Origin: Panorpa germanica
Lineage: Eukaryota; Arthropoda; Insecta; Mecoptera; Panorpidae
Assembly (NCBI GenBank): GCA_963678705.1
Contig: OY783213.1
Location: 868,001 to 932,000 of the forward strand
Direction: 5' to 3'
Length of the DNA: 64,000 nt
A program made the translations under genes and the position numbers. Positions 34,297 through 44,784 of this stretch are shown here, one piece after another. The notes under the pieces are model-generated. The model saw only the letters and a program-made list of their open reading frames with translations. It ran no database searches and had not been told where the DNA came from. How positions within the stretch are numbered: position 1 is the first letter of the stretch; each line of letters begins with the position of its first letter.

Positions 34297-36416
34297 TCAA
34301 TCATCTTCGTTGTTGCGTTGATCCTCCTGATCGTCATCTTCTTCTTCTTCTTCTGGGCTTCCTTCCTCACCTTCCTCCTCGTCGGGTAGTTGGCACCAGA
34401 GTTTCATTCTGTCGGAAGCGAATACGGATTTAAACGACCTCTGTGTTCGTTTGGCTCCTGGTATGTCTTCCAGAATGTATCTGTCGTATGGTAATACTAA
34501 TGTCACTAGATATGGACCCTTGTACTTCGGTGTAAGCTTCCTGGAGCTCCCTGTTGCTGCTGCTTCTCGTTCTACAAGCACCATATCTCCTTTACTGTAC
34601 TGTGTTGGTTTGAGTCTTTTTGAATCAAATCTTCTCTTTTGTGTTATTTGATTTTTGTCGATTGCTTCGTTTGCTTTTAAACGAATCTCATTTAAACTTA
34701 ATTCTGAATCGTCCGCTGCAGTATCTTCGTCCAATGTGATTAGGATCTTATTCTGCAATGCGTTTCTTGGATTAAAATCAAATAGTAAGCTGTGTGGGGA
34801 CATACCTGTGGTTTTATTCTTTGTACTGTTCAAAGCCCACTGTATGCTTTTTCGATTCTTGTCCCAATGCTGTTCATCTTTTGCCATTGTTTTAATTGCT
34901 GCTAACAATGTCCTGTTGTATCTCTCGACTTGTCAAATTGCTCTTGGAGTTGCCGTTGCTGTCATAATGTGATGTATTCCATTTTCTTCACAATATGTTT
35001 CGAAACTCTTTGAAGAATACGCTGTTCCTCTGTCTGTAACTAGCTGTGTTGGCGGTCCAAATGTTTCAATAATGCTATTCATTACTTGGATTACTGGCCT
35101 GGTTGCTGTAGTTTTCACTGCTCGAAGTACAACACATCGGTAAACGAATCAATGTATACTAAAACATATGAGTTACCTCTTGTACTTTGCGGAAAAGGTC
35201 CTAGATGATCTATATGACATGTGTGGAATGGGATAGGGATCCTCTCGGTGCAATGCATTTGACCTTCCTTTTTTCCTCTTCGAGTCTTGTGATAAGCACA
35301 TTCAATACACGCTTTTATGTATTTCTTGACGTACTGTCTCATCCTTGGGAACCAGTAGTGTGTTTTCAGATGTTCTAGAGTCTTTTCTTCTCCGAAATGC
35401 CCTAGGTCATCGTGACTCTGTTTCACTATTCTCCATTTGATGTTTCCTGGTACGACCCATCGTTTGTCCTGTTTCTGATAGATGCGTCCTTTTTCTAGTA
35501 CATAATCTGTATGCACTTGCTTTTCTTCATTCGTAGTTGGTTTTCTCTTTAATTGATTATAGTTTTCTTGCAATTTCAGGTGTTGGCGTTGCATTGTCAA
35601 TAACCAATTGTTTTCAGATATGTGTATGTTCATTATTTTCATATCTACTACTTCTGCTTCTTGACATTCGTCATGTGGTGCTCTGCTTATGGCGTCGACA
35701 TGTTCCATTTTCTTAGAAGTTCTGTATTCTAATTCCATATCGTATTCTTGAAGATGTAGCCACCATCTTGCTATTCGTGGTATTAAATCTCGTTTCGACA
35801 TTGTTGACTTCAGTGCGTTGCAGTCTGTTATCACTCTAAATGGTCGTCCTAGTAGATATACTCGAAATCTTTTTACTGATTCTACTACTGCGAGAGTTTC
35901 CATTTCGTAGCTGTGATATTTCTGTTCTGCCGGTGTCGATTGTCTACTGAAATAAGCAACTGGATTTAATATTTTCTTATCATTGTATTGTAATAAAATA
36001 CCTGCTATTCCATAACTGCTGGCGTCACAGTGTAATTCATGTTTTGCGTTAACATCATACAACTGTAGTAATGGTCTACTTGTTAATTTTTCTCGTAGTT
36101 CATCAAAAGCATTTTCTTGTTCTTTTGCCAATACGAATTCATTGTCTTTCTTCGTTAATGCTGTTAACGGTTTTGCTATATTTGCGAAGTCTTGAATAAA
36201 TCTGCGGAAATAGCTGCATAAACATATGAATCTACGTACTTCGTGTGCAATCTTCGGAGTCTGGTAGTTCGTTACTGCATCTATTTTCCTTTGTCCTGGT
36301 TTTATTCCTTCATGACTTATCTCATATCCTAGGCAGTCTATTGTTTCATTAAAGAAATAGCATTTCTTTAACTTCAATGTTAACGCATATTCCTTGATTA
36401 CTTCAAAAAATCTTTT
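34297..36416 (-). pseudogene. Gypsy A RT thumb, RNase H and integrase
   Basis: The frame at 36377-35115 holds the RT thumb (FFNETIDCLGYEIS), RNase H (HCDASSYGIAGILL; YEMETLAVV), and the integrase H2C2 finger with HIDHLGPFP. A frameshift near 35140 follows. The next frame carries TDRGTAYSS, then an in-frame TGA at 34933-34935 just before the catalytic-glutamate block QVERYNRTLLAA. After the stop the same frame continues to 34297 with an integrase C-terminal domain and a strongly acidic Asp/Glu tail. D, D and E residues are all present. One frameshift and one stop separate it from a working integrase. Confidence 0.9.
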
Positions 36417-36418
36417 TA

Positions 36419-38584
36419 TTACTGCATACCTTGTTCAATACTCTTGCTCGGTATTAAGATATCGTCCATGTAAACTAGAATTTCACCTGGTGCGAAGTTC
36501 TGTTTAACTCGGGTCATCAATCTGTCGAATATCATTGGCGCGTTGACTAATCCGAATGGCAAATTCTTGAATTGATACAATCCACTGCTAGTTATGAATG
36601 CGGTTAGATGATTCGAACTTTCTGACATTCTTATCTGGTGGTAACCACTTGCCATATCTAGGGTTGTAAAGTACTGATTGCCTGCTAGTTGATTCAGCTG
36701 GTCGTCTATTAAAGCCATGGGGAATTCTTTACGTTTTGTTTTAGCGTTTAATCTTCTGTAATCAACCACTAAACGTTCTTCTCCAATCTTTTTCTGTACC
36801 AGTATCATAGGACTTGAATATTCTGATGTAGATTCTTCTATGATTCTAGCATCTAGCAATTCTTTTAATTCTTTTTCAACTTTTTGAATTTGTCTATAAG
36901 GTAATCTGTATGGTCGACTTCTTATTGGTTCTTGATCCGTTAATTCTATTTTCATTTCCACAAGGTTAGTTGTACCTATTTCATTAATGTTTTTCGCGAA
37001 ACATTCACGATTTTCAACTATCAATTCACATAAATTTTCTTTTACCTTTTTAGATAAATTAGTCTGTATATTTATCTCTGCTTTTTCTATTGGCTCGCTA
37101 TATTTAATCTTCTTCACGTGTGAAATTGTTTTGCTTTCCTTGTCATCATCAAAGGTTTCTTCATTATTTGGTTTTATGATTACCTCTCTATTTTTAATTA
37201 CGATTATTAGTCTGCTGCTTGATAAGGCACTCCTTCCGATGATTATATCATTTTCCTGGGCCTCATTTGGTACTAATAGAATTTCGCACATTATATCAAT
37301 TTCGTCGATCGTAATTATTGATTCACGTTTTCCAAGAGAGTTACATGTTCCTTGGCCAAAACCAATTAATGTCACGCTGTGATTCATAAATTTCATATTC
37401 ATTTTCTTTGCGATATCTTCTTTTATCGTGACAACTTCACTTCCAAGATCTAAAAATGCGTTAATATTAAGACCATCTATCTGTACTAATTTACAAAACA
37501 TACCTTCGATATTTTGCTTTTTAGTTTCACATTTTATCTGTTTCTTTGGCTCAGCTTTTACTTCTGTCTTAACTATTGACTTAGTTCTGCATGTAGAAGC
37601 TTCATGTCCTGGACGGAGACATTTTGTACGTTTTTGTCCCTCATTACTTCTCTTGTTTGAACAGTTACTGGCTATATGACCTATAATATTACACAAATAA
37701 CATTTCCTTATTTCACATCGTACCTGTTGTGTTTCGTCTGGTTTCTCATGACGAATTCTTTGTTCGTTCTTTGACATTGTTGACTTTCCAGGTCGTGAAT
37801 ATTCTTGTCGATACTTTAGTTGACTGATCGTTTCTTCGTAGACCTTGATCTGTTCCACCAATTCGTTCAAATCAGCATATTTGACTAACGAAAGAGTACG
37901 AATCATATCTGCGTCATTTAATCCACTGATGATGTATTTTTGTATCGCGACGTTTGACAGCTTTCCTCTGTTTGCTTTTGCAACAACAGAATAGAAATAT
38001 TCTTCAATTGTTTCGTCTCGTTGTCTTGTTCTTTTTGTCAACTGCATGTGAATTTTACTTTCGTCTTCATTGTTCGGGAACGATTTGACAAATGCCGGTG
38101 AAAATAAGTCGAAATAAGTGTAATATTCATCTATAGTCTCATACCAGAGTTTCGCCGGTCCTTTTAACTTTGACACAACATGCAATATCAGCATCTTCTC
38201 AGTCCACTTGTAGGTTTCTGCAATATTCCTTATCTTCTCAATCCATTTTGTTGAACTCAAGCTATTCATGTTCGTCGGGTCGAATTCCGGTAACATTCCT
38301 ATAACTTCTTTGATACTGTATTGATTGTGTTCAGTATTACTTCTTGGTAAGCTGAAAGATTGATTAAAAATTATTTACTCACGTTCTAATAATTCTTTTT
38401 CCTTGTTTACTAAATTTCTTTCCCATAGTAAATATTCTCTTTGAGTATCTAACGCGTTCCTTTCTTGGTCTAAAACGGCAGCCATGTTGGACCTCCTATC
38501 TGACAGCTCGAGGTCAGCGTCGTTCGGACTAGTACTGCGGCGGCTGCCTTGTAAACTATGATCTGTCATAATTCCTGTTTTCAA
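36419..38584 (-). pseudogene. Gypsy A gag-protease-RT (one internal stop)
   Basis: The frame starts at the ATG at 38582-38584 and is continuous except for TAA at 38375-38377. Gag-like residues follow (FDPTNMNSLSSTKWIEKI; WYETIDEYY), then one proper CCHC knuckle (CYLCNIIGHIASNC) and a second that lacks its first Cys (RTKCLRPGHEASTC). The protease site is FLDLGSE, with Leu where DTGS is expected. RT shows PYRLPYRQ, LVVDYRRLN, YFTTLDMASGYHQI, FGLVNAPMIF and YMDD. A frameshift at about 36420 ends the frame just after YMDD; the next part continues in another frame. Its products would have been capsid, protease and reverse transcriptase. Confidence 0.9.
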
Positions 38585-39023
38585 ATGGTTCTGCTTTCTG
38601 CTATCTAACTCAGACTTAAACCTTTATAAGTTAGTTAGATTCCTTGCTAAATGACAAAAATCCTTTATTTTCCACTTAGCTTCCTAGGTGGAGTTGTAAG
38701 TGCCTCGTTCAAAGTTCCACCGCTGACGCATCTACTAGGGCGTTGCCTGGGTGTGGCTATGACGTCACTACAAGTTCCTTTGTTCTCGTAATTCGCTAAT
38801 TATAACTCCAAAATCCACTGTGATTTATCGTATAATTATTAATTACGCTTTTACTCTTTCCATATTTTTAACTTTGATCTTTTGCACTTTTCTTCACTTA
38901 GAAATTAGCTCATCCAAAATTAATACATAGTAATGCCAGTCTCTTGGTCATAAAAATCACTTTTTCTTATTTAAATTCACGATTTAATCTTTTTAAATTC
39001 GCGTTTATCCCACTTCTGAAAAC

Positions 39024-39277
39024 TGTAAGGCCCTAAAGCCTATAAGAGGTGGTATTTGTCAGGATCTGTGATTATGCGTAGAATAAATTAAACAAAAGTT
39101 ATGATTAATATAATTTAATAACTAAATATAAAACTGATACAAATTATTACGTGTTCTCACTTCAACACTTCGCAAGAGACTCCTCAGTTATACTGCATAT
39201 ATCAAGTACATTCAACTTAATAACTATTTTACAATATAAATTCAAATTTTGGCAGTTATAATAATCTTATGCTTATA
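39024..39277 (-). repeat. Gypsy A 5' LTR
   Basis: Same length as the partner at 34014-34267, about 96% identical by eye. It directly abuts a TA microsatellite at 39278. Confidence 0.88.
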
Positions 39278-39295
39278 TATATAAATATATATATA

Positions 39296-39337
<42 letters not shown>
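39278..39337. repeat. TA-rich microsatellite
   Basis: About 60 bp of almost pure TA dinucleotides lie exactly between the Gypsy A 5' LTR and the LTR of Gypsy B. TA-rich sequence also flanks the other end of Gypsy A (33985-34013), consistent with insertion of Gypsy A into a TA tract. Confidence 0.9.
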
Positions 39338-39929
39338 TGTGGGGTGACAATAATCCTATCCTTGTTGACGTTTCCAATTGTGGGTCTACCTTACACCTTA
39401 GTGGGTGTTAGCTAGATTACCAGCTGTGGTTTAGCCGTTTTGATCTTATTTCAATCCTTAGTTGAGCCCCATTTACAATTTAGCTAATTAAAAATTAAGT
39501 TCAATTAAATAATTTTCAAAGAAATTATATTACAAAAATAACTCACATATATAAAAATAGTTCACAACAATATTATTCAACAACAAATATTACAGCTAGT
39601 AATATTGTTAAACGGCTTCTAATTCTTAATGTTATTAACAACTAGTTAATACTACATTTCCCGAATTTATCTATGACTGCCATACAAACTATGTATGTTG
39701 CTACTATCGCCATTTTAACAATCTTCTCTGTGTTCACCATGCATCTGCTGTATGTCGTAGCAAGCGACTTGTCAAGTGAAACGGGGTCCACAAGTCGTTT
39801 CAAAACATTTACATTTAAACATTTAAATATTACTTAATATTAGCTATGTTCCTAACCTATTTTATTGAGTTCTTTATAATTATTATTTTTTACAAACTAA
39901 TTATATCTAATTCTAAATTATATCCCACA
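39338..39929 (-). repeat. Gypsy B 3' LTR, 592 bp
   Basis: Ends are TGTGGG and CCCACA on both strands, a perfect 6-bp terminal repeat. Minus-strand reading starts TGTGGGATATAATTTAG directly after GATAGGCCGAA. It contains no ORF of note. Confidence 0.82.
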
Positions 39930-39979
39930 TTCGGCCTATCCTGACTAGTAACTGTCCTCAGTTGCTACAATCATCCTGC

Positions 39980-41662
39980 TCATGGTTTCATCATATCTGC
40001 TGATGTAGAAGTCCTTATTGGTCCTTCACACTCTCCTGCTTTCTCCACGTCATAACGATCATTGCCTTTAATTTTCGTTATTTTGTATGGTCCTAAAAGT
40101 TTAGCTTTAACTTCAGCTTCTGTTGTAAATTGTACACGTTTTATAGCCACTAAACTGTTCAGTGTATACTTTCTTGGTGCTTTACATTTCCTATTGTAGC
40201 TAGTCCTGTTTTCTTGCTGAATTTTTAGAATATTTCCTTTAGCCTCTTCTCTCAGCTTCTCACGTTTATCTACAAACTCATTTTGTATTTCTTCTGTAAT
40301 TAAATCTATTATTTTCATGTCTTGTTTGGTTTTTATTTTAACCCCAATCATTAATTCAAATGGTGTCATTTTAATATTTCTTTGATAAGTACTGTTTAGC
40401 ATTAACTGTAGTTTACTTACATGCAAATACCACATACTAGGATCTGTCAGGGCTAACTTTGTTAACACAGGTACAATAATTCCATTTATTCGTTCAACCT
40501 GGCCATTACTTCTTAGTACTCCTGTAGTTATTAACACATGATTAATATTTTCTGCAGTACAATAATCTTTGAGATCTGTTAAAGTAAATGCTGTACCCCT
40601 GTCAGAAATTAACCTTCTTAGGTTTCCGAATACTTCTGCTATCATTTTCAAGTTCTGTAATACTTCATTAGTGCCTGTTGATTTATTAGGAAACAACCAA
40701 ACAAATTTTGTAAAAACATCAACTATAACGAGAATATGTTTATACTTTTTGCTTGTTGTTTGTGAAGGTCCTAAATGGTCTATATGCCATGTGTCTAAAG
40801 GTAAACCTACCTTAGTTATAGAGTTTAAGTATCCTTCTACTTTACCTACTTTTCTGGTTGCTAGTATACATTCTATGCAATTATCTATACAGTTTTTAAT
40901 CTTTTCAGCTAAATCATTGATCCAAAATTCCCTGTTAATTATTTCTTGACATTTATGCAAGCCACAATGTCCTATGTCCTGTGCTTTATGTATTATTTCT
41001 GCTTGTATGTTACTTGGTACTACTAACAGCTTTTGATCGTCTTTTAACCTGTATAATAATTCATTAACTATTAAATACTTTCCTGCATAATTCTTTGCTT
41101 GTATCGTTTTCTTCGGCTTCGGAAAATGCTTGACTGCGTTGACCTTATCCTTAGAAGGACGAACATTGCCTTGTTTAATTGCATAACTTAGGTCGTTCAT
41201 TTCCTGGGCTGCCTCTATGACATCTTTTTCTAACCCTTCATCCAGCTGCACTTGAACATCTAGTCGATCTGCAGGTGGTAGTTTAAGTGGCCTAGAAAAT
41301 ATGGGAGTATAATTTTTCAATTTAATTATCTTTTCACTTTCAGAGTTGAGTAACTCTTTTCGTTTGTCATTGTCCACTAACTCGTGTATTTTATTAACAA
41401 CATTTTTATCGTTTATATGAGATAAGTCTAGTTCACTTTCTTTATCACCATTGTCTATTTTTAATGTCATTAATTGTTTAACTTCACTTTCACTTTCATC
41501 TTTATCATTATAAAGTTTATGAAATTTAACACTCTTGTTATCCATAACTACTCTAGCTTTAGCTTTAATGTTCAAACCTATCATCATGTTAATATGCATC
41601 GCCTGTAATGGTAACACTTCAAAATAACTAGCGTAATGTTCTGAATCAATTTCAATGTCCAA
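39980..41662 (-). CDS. Gypsy B pol: open 560-codon frame with RT palm and RNase H deleted, integrase intact
   Basis: Residues 1-110 are a protease/linker remnant. Residues 120-150 are the start of RT. Residues 155-187 are the RT thumb (NVRPSKDKVNAVKHFPKPKK). From 189 it is integrase. Two deletions, one at about residue 152 and one at about 188, removed the RT catalytic centre and RNase H, yet the frame stays open. Integrase has H225, H232, C262, C265 and the triad D295, D354, E390, with exactly 35 residues between the last two; the C-terminal domain is present. A TGA at 41687-41689 separates it from gag in the same frame. It could encode a stand-alone integrase, or it is a passive deletion derivative; context favours the latter. 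Confidence 0.82.
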   Translation of the reverse strand: MDIEIDSEHYASYFEVLPLQAMHINMMIGLNIKAKARVVMDNKSVKFHKLYNDKDESESEVKQLMTLKIDNGDKESELDLSHINDKNVVNKIHELVDNDKRKELLNSESEKIIKLKNYTPIFSRPLKLPPADRLDVQVQLDEGLEKDVIEAAQEMNDLSYAIKQGNVRPSKDKVNAVKHFPKPKKTIQAKNYAGKYLIVNELLYRLKDDQKLLVVPSNIQAEIIHKAQDIGHCGLHKCQEIINREFWINDLAEKIKNCIDNCIECILATRKVGKVEGYLNSITKVGLPLDTWHIDHLGPSQTTSKKYKHILVIVDVFTKFVWLFPNKSTGTNEVLQNLKMIAEVFGNLRRLISDRGTAFTLTDLKDYCTAENINHVLITTGVLRSNGQVERINGIIVPVLTKLALTDPSMWYLHVSKLQLMLNSTYQRNIKMTPFELMIGVKIKTKQDMKIIDLITEEIQNEFVDKREKLREEAKGNILKIQQENRTSYNRKCKAPRKYTLNSLVAIKRVQFTTEAEVKAKLLGPYKITKIKGNDRYDVEKAGECEGPIRTSTSADMMKP

Positions 41663-41686
41663 TCCTATTTTACCTAAAGAATTTAC

Positions 41687-42334
41687 TCAAGAGTTTGACA
41701 AACCTTGTATTGTTATAACAGAGTCATATAATTTAACATTCTTTAATGTTTTTAAATAGTCTTCACGCACTGCGGATAAATCACTACCCGTAACTATTAA
41801 AGCGTTTACATTACTGCTTTTATAAACACAAATTGATTTTATCATTTCCACTTTCATAATATTATGCTCTAATTTAACAGTATTTATTTTAGTTTCACAA
41901 TTTCGACTAACATGACCATAATTACCACAAGTAAAACATTTATAGCCCTTGTCTTTATCTGGACACAATTTAGATGAGTGTGATAACGAACCACAATTAA
42001 AACATTTATTCTTCTCACCTGTTGTCTCAGTTTTTGTTTTGGTACCTGACCTTGATCTGCTATCATACTCCTGACTATCCATTTTCATTTTTTTATATTG
42101 TTCAAGCTTACGTCTAAGTTGCCCAATATTCTCAGCTCCATACAGTATCACTTTATTAGCTGTACTGTCACGAATACCTGCTATGATATAATCCATACTA
42201 GCTGCTTCTTCGACATCTGCTTGTCGAGCTATGTCTAAAACATATTATGATAAATTAAATACTATAAATAACTTACCTGGAGTATTTTGAATAATACTTG
42301 ATAGTATTTTGTAAGCTCTGGAAGCAGGATTCAT
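41687..42334 (-). pseudogene. Gypsy B gag C-terminus with two zinc knuckles
   Basis: The frame from the ATG at 42194-42196 encodes MDYIIAGI, then a basic linker and two CCHC knuckles, CFNCGSLSHSSKLC and CFTCGNYGHVSRNC, which would bind element RNA. A protease site follows in which the catalytic Asp is replaced (IVTGSD for the expected DTGSD). The frame ends at TGA 41687-41689. Upstream the coding frame can be extended to the ATG at about 42333 only if a 42-nt GT-AG segment is removed. The N-terminal two-thirds of gag is absent. Confidence 0.78.
42235..42276 (-). other. Possible 42-nt intron in Gypsy B gag
   Basis: On the minus strand CTCCAG is followed by GTAAGTTATTTATAG and the segment ends TATGTTTTAG before ACATAGC. 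Removal joins the two sides in one open frame, while unspliced sequence has an in-frame TAA. 42 nt is very short for an insect intron, and the resemblance to the satellite donor GTAAGTTAT may be chance. Tentative. Confidence 0.35.
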
Positions 42335-43042
42335 ATTTAACTGTTATACACTTAATATATTTAAAAAACACCACTGTACTGTGAAACTGTATATCAAATA
42401 ATGATAATAAAAACTCGTTCTGAGAACTACTGTTCAGAGATCTACTGTTCTCGATATGACTCATCGTCATACACATACACTCATACACACATACACCCAT
42501 ACATCGACAGCCGTGCATCTATGAATATGCGAATATGCCGATACAATGGACGCAATATTATTCAAATTATACATAACTACAAAGGCGCTGTATATTGATC
42601 AAGCGGAATTTGTCTGAACTAAGAATGTATATTATCCATTCATCCAAATCAATTATCAGCTCCGCTGTAATTTTACATTTACTGGTATATCTACTTCATT
42701 TCAAATATTTTCCGACTTAAACAAATAGTTGCAAATAGCCATCTAATTACACTATCAGATAGGTATAGAGAGAATTTGGTAAAATATGTGTAAGAGTAGT
42801 AAACTTATAAAGTAAATTGGTTGACATTACTGCGTCCGATATTCGGACCCCATAATTCAACGGTCGCAACAATTGATGAAAATGGTCAATTGATGGACGC
42901 TACAATGATAGAAAGATGTATTTATATATATACATTTAATACTAATCTTCAAAAGACAGCTGTTAAAATTTCATGATATTCTATTTTGTAGTTTGTGAGT
43001 TATTGTGCTAAGAGTGACGCAACTTTTATAATTTTCAAAACA
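42335..43042. other. Unassigned stretch between Gypsy B and mariner
   Basis: I recognise no gene or second LTR. It has a CA/TA-rich patch of ACACATACACTCATACAC type near 42468-42505 and a short palindrome, CCGATATTCGG, near 42837-42847. The last 100-150 bp before 43043 are probably the mariner 5' UTR. The antisense frame at 42273-42518 is Cys-rich by base composition and is not supported as a gene. Confidence 0.5.
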
Positions 43043-44092
43043 ATGGTAAAATCTGAATTTCGTGTGTTGATAAAGCATTGGTTTTTATTAGAATAAAATA
43101 CCGTTCAAGCAAAGCAATGGCTTGAAAAGTGATATGGAGACTCCGCTCTATCAGAAACAACAATAAAACGTTGGTTTGCCGACTTCAAACGTGGTCGTAG
43201 AGACACCGATGATGCAGAACGCAGTGAACGTCCAAATGAGACGGTAACACCAGAAGACATAAAAAAAATCCACAAAATCGTTTTGAATGATCGAAAAGTG
43301 AAGTTGCGTGAGTTAGCTGACATCGTAAAGATATCAAAAGAACGTGTTGGCTTTATATTGCATGAGCATTTGACTATGAAAAAGCTCTGTTCAAATTAAG
43401 TGCCGCGTTTGCTTACTGTTGACCAAAAACGACAACGTGTTGATGATTCTGAGCAGTGTTTGGCTATGTTTAAACGTAACAAACCGGAATTTTTGCGTCG
43501 ATATGTGACAATGGATGAAACATGGATCCATCACTTCACTCCGGAATCAAAACGAGCGTCATCTGAGTGGACAGCAACTAGTGAACCTCGTCCAAAGCGC
43601 GCGAAAGCACAACAATCGGCTGGAAAGGTTATGGCCTCGGTATTTTGGGATGTGCGTGGTGTAATATTCATTGACTATCTTGAGAAAGGAAATAACATTA
43701 ACAGTGAATATTATATAGCGTTATTGAAGCGTTTGAAGGCCGAAATTGCAAAGAAACGACCGCATATGGCAAAAAAAAAAAATTTGTTTCATCAAGATAA
43801 CGCACCGTGTCACAAGTCAATCAAAACAATAACAAAACTACATGAATTGAACTTCGAATTGCTCCCACATCCACCGTATTCGCCAGAATTGGCTCCCAGC
43901 GACCACTGCCTGTTCGCAGACCTAAAAAAAATTCTCACCGGTAAGAAATTTTGCACAAATGAAGAGGTTATCGCTGAAACTGAGGCCTATTTTGAGGCAA
44001 AAGATAATTCGGTCTACAAAAGTGGTATTGAAATGTTAGAGCGGCGCTGGATTGATTGCGTTGCTCTTGATGGAAATTACGTTGATAAATAA
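43043..44092 (+). pseudogene. Mariner transposase, three in-frame stops
   Basis: The 350-codon frame from the ATG at 43043 has no frameshift, only TAA at 43094-43096, TGA at 43130-43132 and TAA at 43397-43399. The last stop stands where the family has Trp in the WVPRLLT linker. The N-terminal helix-turn-helix part covers the first 115 codons. The catalytic domain shows VTMDETWIHH, HQDNAPCH and YSPELAPSDH, with 34 residues between the second and third Asp, the D34D signature of mariner. Length equals that of the family. Sequence style (VTMDETWIHHFTPESKR) suggests the mellifera-like branch, a tentative assignment. Confidence 0.93.
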
Positions 44093-44152
44093 AGCTAATT
44101 TTGAACCAAAAAAACAGTGTTTTCTTTGTAACGCTCGGGACTTTTCAGCCCA
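43043..44152 (+). mobile_element. Mariner (Tc1/mariner) DNA transposon, left end not found
   Basis: It contains a full-length mariner transposase frame with three stops. The right end reads ACGCTCGGGACTTTTCAGCCCAT at 44131-44152, typical of a mariner terminal repeat. The complement (GGGCTGAAAAGTCC) is not seen to the left, so the left terminal repeat is lost or too diverged. It is immobile by itself. Confidence 0.9.
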
Positions 44153-44580
44153 TGTTATTTATAAAGAATATTTTTATTTCTCTACAAACTATGTTGACAT
44201 TGTCATTGATTTTAAATGCACTAGTCTATTGACATAGCTGTGGAGTGTACTTGACCACGTGTTTATTTTTGCATGTCAATTTACATACAGGGTATCCACT
44301 TAGTCTTCTTGACAATAACTTCTTGCTTTTTGTATAGTAGTTTAAAAAAAAGTTGTAAACTAGTTTAAATTATAGTGTACTACTTTGCAAAACGAGTTTT
44401 TTTTTAAATCATAAATATTTAAAAGAATTTATCCAAGATCCCAAATCCTCCAGCCCTACGTTGTTTTAGCAAAATTGAAATTTAGAGAATAATTATAGTG
44501 TAATATGTGCATATTTGAAAATGTATTTACAGACATTTACTATTATCAGACCCCTCTATGTCGTCCTAATTTTTTGCATA
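44153..44580. other. Unassigned AT-rich stretch
   Basis: No gene or known repeat is recognised in about 430 bp to the right of mariner. It contains a short AGTTTAAAAAAAAGTTGTAAACTAG-like imperfect palindromic patch near 44340-44370 and nothing else of note. Confidence 0.5.
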
Positions 44581-44784
44581 CGGTTTTAATACCATTTTAT
44601 AGTGAACCTATAAATATAAAGTAATTTATGAAAAAAATTGTTTTTTTTTTAGGTTTTTAATATATTTTGTATTTCAGCAAACTTTACCTCTATATATATA
44701 TTGTAGGTAAAGTTACATTTTGCATTATACAAGACAACACATCTCACGTATAATATAGGTAAGTTATTCATTTTCTAAATATCT
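44581..44784 (+). repeat. Satellite fragment (A monomer, 3' half)
   Basis: It runs from TTTTATAGTGAACCTATAAATATAA through AGCAAACTTTACC and GACAACACATCTCACGTAT to the donor-like GTAAGTTATTC. It stops abruptly inside the intron-like segment where the gag fragment begins. Satellite resumes at 49446, with about 130 bp of the monomer missing. Confidence 0.9.

Larger units (their letters stand above)
34014..39277 (-). mobile_element. Gypsy element A (LTR retrotransposon), minus strand
   Basis: Two 254-bp LTRs (34014-34267, 39024-39277) differ at about nine positions by eye, so it is older than copia. The element has gag, protease, RT, RNase H and integrase in Gypsy order in one frame, with no env. 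After the 5' LTR the minus strand reads GTTTTCAGAAGTGGGATAAACG; its TCAGAAGTGGGAT part resembles the complement of a tRNA-Leu 3' end, a tentative primer site. It is inserted in a TA-rich tract, so the target duplication cannot be read. Damage is light: two stops and two frameshifts. Confidence 0.92.
39338..42334 (-). mobile_element. Gypsy element B, minus strand, 5' end missing, internally deleted
   Basis: A 592-bp LTR (39338-39929) lies downstream of the coding part. No second LTR is found to the right, so the 5' LTR and most of gag are missing. The coding remainder is gag C-terminus with two zinc knuckles, a protease remnant, a vestige of RT, and a complete integrase. It is related to Gypsy A by its integrase style and by the shared AGTCAGGATAGGCCGA block before the LTR, but the LTRs do not match. 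Confidence 0.85.

Noticed and set aside
38343-38378. 31-nt intron at the stop in Gypsy A gag (GTGAGT...TTTCAG)
   Set aside because: The ends look like splice sites, but 31 nt is too short to splice, and the frame is already continuous on both sides apart from a single TAA. A nonsense mutation is simpler.
39338-39929. 5' LTR of Gypsy B to the right of 42334
   Set aside because: I looked for TGTGGGGTGACAATAATCC and its complement between 42200 and 43050 and did not see it, so the element is recorded as 5'-truncated.
42273-42518. 81-codon Cys/Met-rich minus-strand ORF
   Set aside because: Its start lies in a CA/TA-rich patch, the composition is that of simple sequence, and it runs antiparallel to no known domain.
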